A DNA stretch of 64,000 bases, from positions 83,995,406-84,059,405 of the forward strand of contig OZ023267.1 in assembly GCA_964006375.1 (NCBI GenBank). Direction: 5' to 3'. The DNA comes from Tillus elongatus (lineage: Eukaryota; Arthropoda; Insecta; Coleoptera; Cleridae). The notes beneath the pieces are model-generated. The model did not search any database and was not told where the DNA came from. It was given only the letters and a program-made list of their open reading frames with translations. The translations under genes were made by a program, and so were the position numbers. Shown here piece after piece: positions 14,427 through 27,447 of the stretch. Each line of letters begins with the position of its first letter. Positions within the stretch are counted from its first letter, which is position 1.

Positions 14427-17400
14427 CCCATATAGCACAAGATATTCTCAGAACATTTTCAAAAGGTGAGAACGTTATTTTTTTCAGAATATTTGTTTTG
14501 GAATATTCTAATAACATTTATGGAATGTCAATGTGCCGTCTTGAATATTCTGAGTACATCCATTCAATGGCATCCTAAGAACATTCTTCAATATACTGAG
14601 AATATTCTTATAGATCATTATTTAGAATATTCGCTGAGAATGTGCTTGAGATGTCCCTGTAATATTATAAATAACTTTAAGATGTAATGAAAAAGATTTA
14701 TAATAATGAGTATGGTAGGTATATAGCGGTAAGAATTCTAATAGGTACCTTTTATAATAGGTAATTATTGTGCATGTTTGATTATGTTACCATTAAGATT
14801 CATTTACGCAATAATGCACTAATATAATATACTACAATTACGTTTTGAAAATTTAATAATTTATTTTTGTCAATTAGGAATATAATACACATATTATTTA
14901 TTTCATATATAAGTAATAAAGGTATACCTGTGTTGACAAACTATAGATGAAACATTTGCACAATCTACAGTTCGGAATGAAAACTAACCTTTTTACACTA
15001 TGCTTTGATGGCTTTGAGGAATGGAAAATGCATAAATAGAAAATATTTGTAAATCCGCGACAACATAAATCGTAAAACCAGCCCTCCGCAGTTGCGTAAA
15101 GATTCTTACTGCAAACTTGCCGACTGCAAATGCAAGACGCCAGGCGCATGGCTACAGCAAGACAATGAACGACATCGTGACGTGAGAAACTAGTTTCGGC
15201 TTTGCTTTTGGCCTTTAGTGAGTGATATTTTGCTTCTGTCCAATTTAGAATTTAGCATATTATAGCATATTATTTTGGTTTGCTTTCAAGTTCCACAGAA
15301 GTAACGTGACCTAAAAGGTAAGCTTACTGTTTTAGATTTAACAATCGTTTCATAACCTACTATCAAGTTCACTTTTCACACCTTTTTACACTGCTATTTA
15401 TATATAATCATTTCTCTTTTTTCTCACACAACATGTGCGTTTAATCCTATTGCTTACATACATGTCAAATTATGTTATTGCAGTTTATTTCTACATTCTA
15501 AAACATGATGTATTTTCTACTGTTTCAGCTTACATCAGTTACACCGAAAGTATAAATTGCTGCAGTACCTCTACAATGTTGATGCTCACAACCGCTTTTC
15601 TGTACATCAGCCCTAAGGATTCTGCTTTGCTTTCGACTTCCACAGAAGGTATGTTACCCGAAGCGATCAAGTACGACTCAGCTCCTGTTTTTCTGGGTTT
15701 ATCGCATGATCACGGTGACCTCACCACGGAGGCGCTTACAGCCACTGATTAATACATGTCACCAGGATTTGGGTTTATTTCCACACAAGTAACGTTGCCT
15801 AAATAAATTGAGGGATCACTGAGTTGCTCTGTCTTTGCAACTAGGGGACGTTCAGAATGCCTGTACCATGGAGGTGCTTACCACCACTTCCCTATACACC
15901 TGCCACAAGGTTTTCAGTTTCCTTTCAACTTACATGCAAGTTCCATTACACAATATAAAATGCTAACTAAACTATAAATAAATTCTCATCTTACCTGAAT
16001 AACGTTAGTTGTGTGGAAAAATAGTTCCTTCACCTGTTGTTTTGATTAATGTCATCTTTACTGGTAAATACACATTGTTTTTCATCTATATATTAACAAG
16101 AAAAAAGGCACTATTTTCACAAAACCGATAGGTTCCAATAGGTGAGATAAAGGCAGTTAATATGGCAGTGAACATTTGTCTGTTTTCTCTATGTTTCAGC
16201 AAATTTATTACCATATTTCATACGAAATATGCACTGCGTCCGATCTCAAATTCAATAATTCATGGAAATACAAACTGGAAACTTTTGAATGCACTATATA
16301 ATCTAATTAACACACAGCATCACATAGGTGACACAAGATATGTCTTTCTTCTTGTTAATATAGAGCTATCTCTTGAGGCAAATATTCATGTGTCTTAATT
16401 AAGTATTTAGGTGCCCCTGAATTCAACTCATTGATTTTAGAATGTTGTCCCCATTTGACCGAATCTGTATATTCAATAGTTTCCGAGATACCTGTATATG
16501 GTGGTCTATTCATGAAGTGACACTTGGTATTTGGCTATTAAATTTTGTGGCAATTCCAAGAATTGTTATCTTTATTTTATTTTTATGTTGTTTAAGTTTC
16601 AAATTGTTTTAATAAATTTTATTAACAGACATTTCTTTGCAATTTATAAGTACATACCTAACCTGAATAAATGTGAAATATATACTCGAGCTGTTGACTT
16701 ATTAAGTATCTGAACATGAGTTTACAGGTGTGTGTGTGTAGCCACTGGAATAATGATGGTAACCTACACAAGGGTGAGTGATTGAAGTTAAAATTCTACC
16801 ATATATTGGGCTTATATGAAAATATATACAAGGCCAGTTAGATAGAGGAAAATCAGTAAATTTTGCAGATAAATAAAATATTTCATAGCTTTGGATTTCC
16901 TTAATTTCTGTATTATTCAAAAAATGTATACAGGGTGTTTTGCATAAGAACCGACAACGTAGGTAAATCTAAAATAAGGTGATTTAATGCAACATTTGTT
17001 ATAAGTGCGGTTTCAAATTAGGAAAAAAATCAATATCTCCATAATACTTTAACTTAGAAAAACAAAATTTAGTACCCGTTCTGAGTGCGCCAAGAGTATT
17101 AATCAAAAGTAAGTATAGAGTTCAATTCAGGCATTCTTAAAATGTCACAATTTTTTAACATATTGGTGGATTTAATAAATTCTTATTTCATTTTATGGGG
17201 AATTCAACTTAAAATTTTGCTACTCCTGTTTATTTTAAAAAAACTTTGTTTTTAAGAAAAACACAACCAACTAGAAAACATATTTTATCCATATTACTAA
17301 AGATCATGAAAAATTCAGTATTTGCCGATAAACGTATGTTTATGTCAAATTTGACCATCAGGAAAAAATTGTGAATAAGTATAATTTATTAGAAAACGAG

Positions 17401-18205
17401 CAACAAATTAAAAAAAATGCTACCGATAAGTTATACAAATTCTTCAACATGTTAATTTCATAGGCATCTATTGATTATTAATGATTTTAAGTTTTAAGTA
17501 ACATTGATGAAATAGGGGTCTTTAGTAGTTCAGATTTTTCCTGAAAACGACAGAAGTTTTTTTTTGAAAAGTAACGTGGTAAAAAGTTTTAGCTTTTACT
17601 TCCCCATAAAATGAAATAATAATTTTTAAATTCCGCCAATATGTTAAGAAATCCTGTCACATTTTATGGGTTCATCACTCCTATTCAACACTTTGAAATG
17701 CTTCAATTGAACTCCACGCACCAACGATTAATACTCTTGGTACACACAAAACGTCTACCAAATTTGGTTTTTCTAAGTTGAAGTATTACTGAGATATTGA
17801 TTTTTTTCGAAATTTAAAACCCCACATTGAAGGCCTATGACTTCTCAGGGATGCACCTTAGTATAGGGGTAAGTTGCATTAAATATCGATATTTTGGGTT
17901 CTCTTACACGCCCCTACTCTGTGCCGGTTCTTATACAAAACCGCCCTGTATCTTTTAAAAAACAAACATTTTTAGAAGATTTATTGAATGTTCGTGGGAC
18001 ATTTTCAGAACATACTGGGAGCTCCTAAGACTATTATAAATAACATTTTGAGAACCTTATTAATATGACAGAAACTGTCCAATTGTCATGTTCATAGAAT
18101 GTTCTATGAATATATTTTGTACCTTGTGAGAATGTTCTGGGGATGTTTGAATATTCTTTCGAAACATTCCTAGTATATTCTCAGAATGTGTTTGTGCTGT
18201 CTGAG
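14427..18205. mobile_element. 3.8-kb DNA element with CCCANACAGCACA-type inverted ends, copy A
   Basis: The left end reads CCCATATAGCACAAG and the right end reads TGTGCTGTCTGAG. Both are followed inward by GAATATTCT/AGAACATTC-rich subterminal sequence. A second copy in the opposite orientation is at 33368-36529 (ends CCCAGACAGCACA and TGTGCTGTATGGG), and the two share long internal blocks. It sits inside a non-LTR retrotransposon, separating its endonuclease from its RT. No transposase-like ORF is seen, so it is presumably non-autonomous. No convincing target-site duplication was found. Confidence 0.65.
16927..17953. repeat. ~1-kb foldback unit inside element copy A
   Basis: Begins TATACAGGGTGTTTTGCATA and ends CCGCCCTGTATC, with long imperfect inverted arms. 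For example, AAAACAAAATTTAGTACCCG on the left is mirrored near 17750-17780. Equivalent foldback units lie at 25427-26531 and 33650-34732. It contains no ORF. Confidence 0.75.
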
Positions 18206-18214
18206 TTGAGGCTA

Positions 18215-18947
18215 CCTTCTGCATTATTCCGCAGAGCAAAATTTACAAAGCAGCTGTAGTGGTGAGTGATACTAGTCTGCAATACATACAGTCTAATGGA
18301 TATTTCCTACTTCCTGTATTGCTTTGCAATGCTCTTGCTCAACCCAACTAACACATCATCTATACATGTTTTAGAATCCTTGGTTACTCTAGTAGGTAAC
18401 TTTATTTGTGACTCATATCCATATTTCTCAAAAATGTTGAAGTACCTTATATTAGTAGGGGTTGTTACATTTAATATGTCAATACTAATATTTCCAGCTA
18501 TTATGTTAAATTTTCATTTCTTTTTTTATCTAAAAATACTCAAATCATCTAAAAAATGTCTGCGCTTTATAATGGTGACTGATACACACCGATAATACTA
18601 ATAGACTTTTAATAGAATTTTACCGTGGATCTAATAGATATAACTTCACTGATCTTTATTTTGCGCATTTGTGACTTGTAGGTTTTTACGTACATAATAA
18701 CACCATCGTTTTGATTGGATTTACCATCACTACACACCATATGAAAACCCCCAATCATGCAAATATTTATATCAGGCACAGACCAGGTTTCACTCAGAAT
18801 TATGCAGTCAAATTTATATATTTCATAATATTTTAGTAACACTAAAACCTCATCGAAATGTTCCCTTATTCTTCTCACGGTCATGTAGATAACTAAGAAA
18901 CCCACCCCATTGGCAAGCAGTGATTTCATTATTAAAATAGTATGCAT
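18215..18947 (-). pseudogene. Endonuclease domain of the APE-type non-LTR element
   Basis: The minus-strand peptide from 18947 includes NVR-like VRRIREHFDEVLVLL, CIILSETW and NQNDGVIMYVK, which are typical of the apurinic-endonuclease domain of jockey/CR1 elements. In another frame toward 18280 it includes IIAGNISIDIL and LPTRVTKDSKTCIDDVL (the GDFN-like and PTR..IDH-like motifs). It is frameshifted. The remainder of the same element resumes at 14426 on the far side of the inserted DNA element. Confidence 0.75.
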
Positions 18948-18969
18948 GTATGTTTGGGCTGGTATACTA

Positions 18970-19430
18970 GACAGCAGTATTATTGGGCAGTTCTTTATTG
19001 TGGTAAATCTAGCATCTGAAAAATATGTAAATTTATTAAAAGATGAAATTATACCCGCCGCGGTTGCAGTGTGCCTAGATAATGCAGTTTGGTTTTAGCA
19101 AGATGAAGCTCTTAGTCATTTTTTACAGATGCTTGCGGCAATATTTGAATGAAGTTTTCCCAGAAAAGTTGATTAAACGAGGTGGTGCTCTTAAACAGCC
19201 TGCAGGCTCCCCTGATTTGAGACCATGTGATTTTTCTTTGGAGCCACTTAAAGAATGTTGTCTATGAAGACAGGCCAATAAATTTGTCAGATCTAAAAGC
19301 TAGAATTATTGGCGAAACAAGACGGATTGTGCTTTCTAGCTTAGTTAATGCAATAAATTCCTTTGAAACGCGAGTTCAATCATTTTGTACTGATAAAAAT
19401 TTACAACAGTTTAAACATTTAATTAGTTAA
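18970..19430 (+). pseudogene. Mariner-like transposase, C-terminal fragment
   Basis: Three frame-shifted pieces. The first contains LLKDEIIPAAVAV and the second ends PAGSPDLRPCDF, matching the SPDL.PCDFFLW block that contains the last catalytic residue of insect mariner-like transposases. The third contains INLSDLKARIIGETRR, the usual following helix. Frame changes and a stop near 19098 show it is inactive. Confidence 0.65.
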
Positions 19431-19744
19431 TAAGTATTATTGCTCTTTTATTTTAGTTTTCTTTTGTTAGTTTATTTTAGAACTAATGTTAATTTTGGTA
19501 ATAGTGGAGATGAGAGGCAAACTAGTTTTAGAAAGATAGATTGCTGATAGATAAAGCTTATTACTTTTTATGCACTTGGTACTTTTTTTGTTTTCACGAA
19601 ATTCGTTTTTACGTTGTGAGGATTTGTCGTTGCCGAGTTATTGATATTACTGGTTCGTGGCTGGTCATATACGGTAAGTTTAAACTAACATTGTTTTTTA
19701 ATGCATGTTTTTATGTTTTCTTTGGTTTCCGCATACGTTTTTTT

Positions 19745-19905
19745 GGTCAGGTCAAGTGAGGGTCAGGTTAGATCAGGTCAGGTCATTCATCCATGCTCAG
19801 TAGAGTGTTTTGTGCATAAACAACCCTTCAGGTCCCAAATAGGCTAGGCGACCTAGAGCAAATAGGCCTGCTGAAGGGGGAGAGAACAATATTAAGAGGA
19901 AGTGT
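19745..19905. repeat. GGTCA-rich repeat, inverted partner of 6540-6725
   Basis: This contains the reverse complement of the block at about 6620-6640 (TAGAGTGTTTTGTGCATAAA) next to a run of GGTCAGG-type motifs. The order matches the partner in inverse orientation. Confidence 0.55.
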
Positions 19906-21157
19906 TGATGCAAAATGTGAAAAAGGCTGCTTATAGAAGTCCACCTAAGCTGTCTATCAATTGTGCTTCTACATTTCCTTCTTCGCCCGGACACCTATTA
20001 ACTTCAAGTCTCGTAACTTTTAGGGGGGTTTATTTGACGACACTTATCTTGTTGCTTCTGCATGCGGGGGTACTTTTAAGTGTGTTTATAGAAACAGATT
20101 TCAAAAATTACGTGTGCAGCTCATCTGCATAGTTACCTTAAAAACGCTATATAGTATTTTCTAAGCTGGTAATGTCTAGAATATTCTGATAAAGCTATGT
20201 TCCGAGGCAAGCTGTGCCTAATAAGAGATGCACTGTTATTGACGATCTTATGTTCAGCAATACTGTTATAGACACATGTCGACTTTCGTTCAAATCGTAG
20301 TTAAGGAGATATTCAATATATGTTCTAGAAGCTTTATTAAGCTTTCACATTCATTAAAATATTATAAAACAATTACAGTTTTCCTTTTTAACAATGTATA
20401 TATGCTATAAAACGAATTAGCTGCTAAGAATATATGTATTTATACAAAGGTTAAAGAGAAGTACTAAACCAAAAAGTCTTAGTTATATTTGTTTAAGTAA
20501 ACTATTAACAGAGTACCCAAATTTTCCACAAAACAAGTTAAATACAATCGAAACTCTTTTGTGAAAAGTACCAGGTCGCTGATTTACATGTCAATAATTA
20601 ATTAAAGCACCGACCTTCTGCACAGAAAAATATATTTGATCCCTACTCACAAATTGTCATCGCTTTAACGAATTTGGTTTTAATTTTAAAACAGATGTAT
20701 CCAGACAAAGCACGCCATTGATAATCAGCATTTCATAGCCCAAATAGTATTGATGCTGGATAAAGCCATATAACTTAATGTACCTAAATACTAAGATACA
20801 CATTTTATTTCAGTTTTCTCATAAAGTAGCGTTTAATAGGAATGCAACAGTAAATATTCAGTCGTTTCCCCAACATCCATTTTCAAGCTTATAAATTTTT
20901 ACCATATCGTTTTATTAGAATTTACTTCTATTCGGATGTGAACGATGTTTGCGTTATAGGGGTGAGAAACATTTATATTATGATATATGGCTTCCATATT
21001 TCTTTTCCCATTTGCCACATTAATTTTTTATATGCGGACATTCTAAGTCAGGCGTTTATGAATAAATAGTCATAAAAGTATTTTTTTTTATATGTCAGCT
21101 TGCAGAAAATAATGGTTATTTATCCAAATTATTTAAGGTTCAAGTGGGGGATGAAAA

Positions 21158-21160
<3 letters not shown>
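19906..21160. other. Unassigned AT-rich spacer
   Basis: Only short, low-quality ORFs. I see no motif, repeat or conserved peptide that supports a gene here. Confidence 0.5.

Positions 21161-21161
<1 letters not shown>

Positions 21162-21238
<77 letters not shown>
21162..21238. repeat. (TA)n microsatellite
   Basis: Uninterrupted TA run. Confidence 0.95.
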
Positions 21239-21240
<2 letters not shown>

Positions 21241-21876
21241 GTTCTGGGGCAATTCCATAAATGCAGATCCAGTGTTTCGCGTACAAAAAAATGCATAAGA
21301 ACGATATTTAATATGACACAAACAATATCATGTAAAACAATTTTTAAGCAAAATACCACACTTACTTTGCCATCACTGTTTATATTTGAGTGTGCCATGT
21401 ACGTAAAAATATTATTATCATGAATTTGCAAACTTACAAAGCAATCAGTGCCATGACACAAGGAATAGATCACATCTAGAAAATGTAAATACCAGACTTA
21501 CTTTGGTCCAAATAAATGTACAATATCATTTAATAAAAAATTATAATAAACTATCAGACAATATAAAGGAATCACCTAATAAAAAAATTGGAAGTGTCTT
21601 AAGGAAAATGTTGCTTGGTAAAACTCCAAAAATGCATTCTTAGACAATCAGCGTTAGCAGACACAAAATCATCTGTGATAAAACTTTATTTGTAAACCTC
21701 TGTGATATCTTTAGTTTCTAGTTGTGTGTATACTTTTTAAATAATACTTAATGTAGTTTGTGCTTTGTAATGTATGCTAGTTTTTTACATTGGACGTTTC
21801 TATACAGCTAGGTGTAAAGTTTATATAATTTTAATTTTTTATTTGTTTATTTTAGCATCTGTTGTGTTTGTGAATT

Positions 21877-21879
<3 letters not shown>
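21239..21879. other. Unassigned AT-rich spacer
   Basis: No coding signal or recognisable repeat seen between two (TA)n arrays. Confidence 0.5.

Positions 21880-21964
<85 letters not shown>
21880..21964. repeat. (TA)n microsatellite
   Basis: Uninterrupted TA run. Confidence 0.95.
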
Positions 21965-21968
<4 letters not shown>

Positions 21969-22220
21969 TGATGTTCTACTTAGTAATGTGGGTGTAATTT
22001 GTGTAGATTTTAATTTTATGTAAATATTTATGTAATTTTTATGTTTAAGTGTTTTATTTGTGGAGTTTTAGACTCAAATATTTGTATGCTTGATATTATA
22101 TGTATGAAATTCAAATTTTAGATCGTTGGGCGCCTTTAAATTTCTTTATATATAATAATTATATTGATTATTTGATTATTGGATTCACTATATTACTTAA
22201 TTTGAATCAAAAATCAATAA

Positions 22221-22222
<2 letters not shown>

Positions 22223-22300
<78 letters not shown>
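22223..22300. repeat. (TA)n microsatellite
   Basis: Uninterrupted TA run. The stretch to the next gene (22301-22663) is AT-rich. It may include the leader of the following gypsy element, but no LTR boundary is recognisable. Confidence 0.95.
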
Positions 22301-22303
<3 letters not shown>

Positions 22304-22663
22304 TAAAATTTTGTTAATTTTTTAAGAATTATATCCAATGTTAAAATAAATTTATGTTTATATGAGTATTTGAATAAATTTATCTTTTATTTATTTTATT
22401 TGCTTCTTACTTGTCCACGACTTTAGATTGCCTCCTTTATGCGCAGGTCTGTGGTGGGTTGCAATTGAAAATTCTTACCTTTAATCCCTTTTCAGACCTA
22501 AATTTTCTGTACAATCTTTTATCAAAATATGTACCTTGTTAGGCAATGAAATATGCAATGTACAACAATTTAAAAACATTTTAAATTCTATATTAATATT
22601 GTAACAAACCCCCATCCCCGTTTACGCCATCCACGTGCCGCCCATGGTCAGAGCAGGTGTTAT

Positions 22664-23254
22664 TTGCATGTGAGCAAGATAATCGCACACCTACTCATTT
22701 TTTTGTGTGACAGTGTCTCTACGTTTTCAGAACTACTCACCAAGGCACGTTTAGCTGAGGAGACATTTCTTCCAGAGAGAGATATGCCGGCAGAGTCAGA
22801 TAGGGGTGTTGTACGTCCGAAATGTGCATATTGCAAAAATTTTGGCCACACCAAGGAAGACTGTCGCAAGCTTATAGCGAAGAATAACTTGTCTTCTTCA
22901 CAGCAAGGAAGAATGGTTAGTAGTAGTGTTAAAGATAGTGCATCTACCCGGGTAGCACCTATGTCTTGTTATGGTTGTGGAAAACCGGGATATATAAAAG
23001 CAAATTGTCCAGATTGCAAGAAGCCTCTTGCCTCTATGGATTTTTGTAATCTAGACGTAGACCACAATATTAAGATATACCCTAGTGCTCGACCATTGCT
23101 TTTTGTTGACATCTCAGGTGCACATGGATCAGGAATTATCGACACAGGTTCTAAACAGAGTGTTGCAGGTTACAAAATTTTCCAGATACTCTCTGATAGT
23201 GGCACTAGGTTCGAAACTCAGACCGTTTACTTAAAGTTTGCTGATGGAGCTTGA
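22664..23254 (+). pseudogene. Ty3/gypsy gag end (zinc knuckles) and aspartic protease
   Basis: Two CCHC zinc knuckles lie in order: CAYCKNFGHTKEDC and CYGCGKPGYIKANC. They are followed by the protease active site GIIDTGSKQSV (DTG). The N-terminal capsid-like part of gag is missing upstream, and a stop at 23252-23254 ends the frame before the protease flap region resumes at 23273. It belongs to the pol pieces that follow. Confidence 0.85.
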
Positions 23255-23272
23255 AGACGAGAGAAAATTTTA

Positions 23273-24451
23273 GTGGGAACAGCTGATGTTTTCTTGCAGG
23301 GAAAGAGAATCTCAACGGAATTTATTGTTCTACCAGAAGCTACCGGTAATAATACTCTTTTTGGAATGGATTTCATTGAGAAGGCTCAATTGCTATTGGA
23401 TTTTAATCACAGAACCTGGAGTTTTGCCGATGAGCCAGGTATGACGTACGAATTGGTATATGAACAAGCCGCAGAGAATACATGTGTTGTTGATATCAGT
23501 TTTATTTCAACCTTGAGATCAGATGAAGGACAAACTCTTTCCACAGAGCAGAAGCAACAGGTGGATGACTTGCTTGATAAGAATCAGGATATCTTCTGTC
23601 CAGGGGGAGAGGCAACTCCTTTTGCTGAACATGTTATTGACACAGGAGATCACCCACCAATATCTGTTCCTCCATATAGGATGTCCCCAGCAAAGAAGGC
23701 TGTCTTACGGAAGGAGCTAGATCGCATGTTGGAAGCCAACATTATTGAAGAATGTGAAAGTGCGTGGGCTGCACCCGTGGTGCTTGTGCCTAAGAACGAC
23801 GGAACCACACGTGTCTGTATCGATTACCGCGCTTAGAACAAAGTGACACTGAACTCAAGTTATCCGTTACCGCGGATGGATGATCTAATTCACGCGGCCA
23901 CAAGAACCTTTTTTATGACCACCCTAGACTTGAAATCAGGGTATTATCAAGTGAAAGTGCGCGAACAAGATCGCGACAAAACTGCTTTCGTGACTCCGTT
24001 CGGTATTTTCCGGTATCTGCGCATGCCAATGGGGCTTAAAACTGCACCTATGACTTTTCAACGTCTCATGGACCGTTTTCACGCTGGAATCGGGGATATT
24101 CTAGTGCTCGCGTACCTGGACGATTTAATTGTTTTGTCAATTTCTTTTGAAGCACATTTAAAGGACTTAGAAACTGTTTTTGAAAGACTCCGCTTGTTTA
24201 AATTGTCTGTGAATCGCGATAAGTGTACGTTTTGCTCCTCGAAGGTACGCTACCTAGGTTATCTCATAACGCAGCAAGGGATTCAAGTGGACCCAGAGAA
24301 GACCTCTGCCATCGTCAATCGACCAGAGCCAAGGAATGTTAAAGAAGTTCAGTTATTTCTACAAACTTGTTCATGGTACCGACGTCACATACAGAACTTC
24401 GCCGAAGTAGCACGTCCACTATGTGAACTGACCCGTAAGAAGGCTGGTTAG
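23273..24451 (+). pseudogene. Ty3/gypsy protease end and reverse transcriptase, one in-frame stop
   Basis: The first piece (23273-23836) contains the protease C-terminus (LFGMDFI) and the start of RT (PYRMSPAKKAVLRKELDRML, APVVLVPKNDGTTRVCIDYR). A TAG ends it just after that motif. The second piece continues in the same frame with TLDLKSGYYQVKV, FGIFRYLRMPMGL and the catalytic YLDDLIVLS box, then the thumb (GYLITQQGIQVDPEK). One nonsense codon separates otherwise well-preserved RT, suggesting a fairly young but dead copy. Confidence 0.9.
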
Positions 24452-24453
24452 GT

Positions 24454-25174
24454 GTGGGGTTCACGCCAGCAGGAGTCATTCAATCAGCTCAAGTATCTGC
24501 CCCTGTCCTACAGCAAAGTGATGGAACTAAGCCCTATATCATAAAATCAGATGCCAGTGATTATGCAATTGGTGCTGTTCTCCTACAGGGGGAGAGCCCT
24601 GGGATACATCCAGTCGAATATGCCAGTCGTTTACTAACAAGCAGCGAGAGGAATTATTCATGTACAGAGAGAGAGAGAGAGAGAGAGGCCCTCGCCGTTG
24701 TATGGGCACTAAATCGTTTCAGAGGATACACTGAAGGTTCGTTCCCCTGTGACAGTTACTACAGATCAGCAAAGTCTGAAATGGTTAATGAACTTGAGGA
24801 GTCCAACAAGAAGACTTGCTAAATGGGCCCTCATGATACAGACATACAATGTTCAGATTGAACGTATCCCTGGTAAGAGGAATGTGGTGGCTGACACATT
24901 GTCAAGGCCACCTATTGATGATGAGAAGCGAGAGAGGGTTATTAACTCTTCTCTACTTAGCATAGAATTTCCAGGATTTAGCCATTCAGAACTACGTCAG
25001 CAGCAATTAGAAGACCTTGAAGTAGCAAAAATCATCAAGAGTTTTGAAACTTCTGAGAGCGATGACTTATCCAAATGGACCGAACGAGGGTACATCCTTT
25101 CTGATGGCATTTTATATAGGTATTTACCGGAAATTGACTCGGAAGAGCCGGTCTTAGTAGTGCTATTTCAATAG
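24454..25174 (+). pseudogene. Ty3/gypsy RNase H and connection region
   Basis: The RNase H motif IIKSDASDYAIGAVLLQGE is present, followed by the CTE..ALAVVWAL motif. That motif is stretched by a (GA)n tract at 24666-24687, which adds an extra Arg-Glu run in frame. The frame then shifts, and VTTDQQSLKWLM and IPGKRNVVADTLSRPP continue at 24749-25174. The shift and the stop before 24454 show decay. Confidence 0.85.
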
Positions 25175-25177
25175 CGT

Positions 25178-25395
25178 TTGCGAATCCTGCAAGAGTACCA
25201 TGATAGAGACATTGCTTCACACTATGGTGTAGAAAAAAACTACCGTAGAATCCCATCACGATATTACTGGGTTGAAATGCGTTCATTCATTGCTAATCAT
25301 ATCAAAGATTGCCCTGATTGTCAGCGTTACAAAGCCTCTAATCAGAAGCGGGCAGGCCTAGTACAAACCCCAGCTTATGCTCACCGGTTCGGTTG
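25178..25395 (+). pseudogene. Ty3/gypsy integrase zinc-binding domain, truncated
   Basis: Contains the H-H-C-C zinc-binding pattern (HDRDIASHYGVEK, then CPDCQRYKA), as at the N-terminus of gypsy integrases. It is cut near 25395 by the partial CCCANACAGCACA-type DNA element, so the DDE catalytic core is absent. Confidence 0.85.
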
Positions 25396-26750
25396 TATTT
25401 TCTTAATTTCTGTATCATAAAAAAAATGTATACAGGCTGTTTAACATAATAACCGACACAGGGCAGGGGCATATAGGTAAACGTAAAATATGCTGATTTA
25501 ACGCAACTTAACCCATATATTAAGTTGCACCCCTGAGAAGTTATAGGCCTTCAGTGGGGTTTCAAAGTTCGAAAAAAAATCAGTATCTCTGTAATACTTT
25601 AACTTAGAAAAACCGAGTTTAGTACCCGTTTTAAGTGTACCAAGAGCATTATTCAATGGTTAGTAGAGTTCAATTAAGGCATTTGAAAGGGTTTATTAGG
25701 GGCGATGCACCCTTAAAATGTCATAATTTTTAACAGATTGGTGGATTTAAGAACATATTTCATTTTATGGGGAATTTTACTCTAAAACTTTGTTACTCCT
25801 GTTATTTTCAAAAAACTTTGTTGTTTTCAAGAAAAACACGAATAAGTAAAGAAACATATTTTATCAATCTTCCTAAAAATCATCGAAAATTAAATATTTG
25901 CCAATAAACTTATGTATAGGTCAAATTTGACAATTAGGAAAAAAGTGTGAATAATTATAATTTTTTAGAAAACAGACAACTCAAATAACAGAAATAAAAA
26001 AATTGCTATCGATAAGTTATAGAAATTCTTCAACATGATAATTTCACAGGCATCTATTGAATTTTTGATGATTTTAAGTAACATTAATAATATATCTGTC
26101 TTTAGTTATTCCGATTTTTCTTGAAAACGACAATCGTTTTTTGAAAAATAACACGAGTAAAAAAGTTTTATAATTTACTTCCCCATAAAATGAAATAATA
26201 ATTTTTTAGATCCGCAATAGGTTAAGAAATTCTGTCACATGTTATGGGTTCATCACCACTATTCAACCCTTTGAAATGCTTCAATTGAACTCTACTCACC
26301 AACGAATAATGCTCTTGGTACACCCAAAACGTGTACAAAATTTGGCTTTTCTAAGTTGAAGTATTACTGAGATATTGATTTTTTTTTCGAAATTTAAAAC
26401 CCCACTTTCAAGGCCTATAACTTCTTAGGGATGCACCTTAGTATAGGAGTAAGTAGCGTTAAATCACCATATTTTAGGTTACCCTACATTCCCCTGCTCT
26501 GTGTCGTTTCTTATGCGAAACACCCTGTATATCTTTTTTAAAACACAATGTTCCCATGAGTATATGTATGAACATTTTGAGAAGATTCATTGAATGTTCG
26601 TGGAACATTTTCAGAAGATACTGGGACCTCCTAAGAATATTATAAATAACATTCTAAGAACCTTATTAGTATGACAGAATCTGTCCAATTCTCATGTTCA
26701 TAGAATGTTCTATGAATATATTTCGTACCTTGTGAGAATGTTCAGGTTTG
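25395..26750. mobile_element. Partial copy of the CCCANACAGCACA-type element with ~1.1-kb foldback
   Basis: 25427-26531 is a foldback unit (TATACAGGCTGTTTAACATA start, AAACACCCTGTATAT end) homologous to 16927-17953 and 33650-34732. The downstream part (26560-26750) matches the subterminal region of copies A and B (TTCATAGAATGTTCTATGAA). The left part stops abruptly in gypsy integrase, and the right terminal motif is missing. Confidence 0.7.
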
Positions 26751-27366
26751 AATATTATTTCTGTCTGGGCTTACCTCTTGGCTACTAAAGCATGTGCACA
26801 AGAAACTGTGGGTATACACTGTTGTTTTGGTTACATTACTGGATTGTTATTCAAGTTTTGTCAATGTTTTTTCATTATAACACTAACCATGATTGTAAGG
26901 CTGGTGTTCTATTCGGTCTCTACAGTTAAACAACTCCTCCTTATATTTGTGTTCTCCTAAAACTAGCAGATTGTTTCTCCTTTGCTCCAATGGTTGCTGT
27001 TAATTTACAATCTTAGTCAAAACAAGCACTTCCTTTAATGCTCATGAATTAAAAAGCCACTGCAATTAAATCGGTAAGTACAATAGCAGTGTTCATATAC
27101 GCGCTAACTTCAAATTTTAACTGTCTCCATTTACATTATATATAACCTAACAGTTGAATTTTCTTTCTTAAACCAATTGTTAATCACTTTCACATTAAAT
27201 CCACAATATCTTAATTGTCCCTGTTTACATTATATCTAACCTAACATTTGAAATTTCTTATAATTAATTAGCTCATTTTCTCTACCAAAATACATAACTT
27301 TAATGTTCACTTAGTGCAATATACCACTTTTAATAGCAAACTCTATATCAATACTTAGGCTTCTTA

Positions 27367-27369
<3 letters not shown>
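26751..27369. other. Unassigned AT-rich spacer
   Basis: Contains two similar segments around 27120-27160 and 27220-27250 (CATTATATNTAACCTAACA). No gene is supported. Confidence 0.4.

Positions 27370-27445
<76 letters not shown>
27370..27445. repeat. (TA)n microsatellite
   Basis: Uninterrupted TA run at the start of the LTR homology. Confidence 0.95.

Positions 27446-27447
<2 letters not shown>

Noticed and set aside
15435..15752. 105-residue ORF in element copy A
   Set aside because: No transposase-like motif and no counterpart in copy B, so not supported as a gene.
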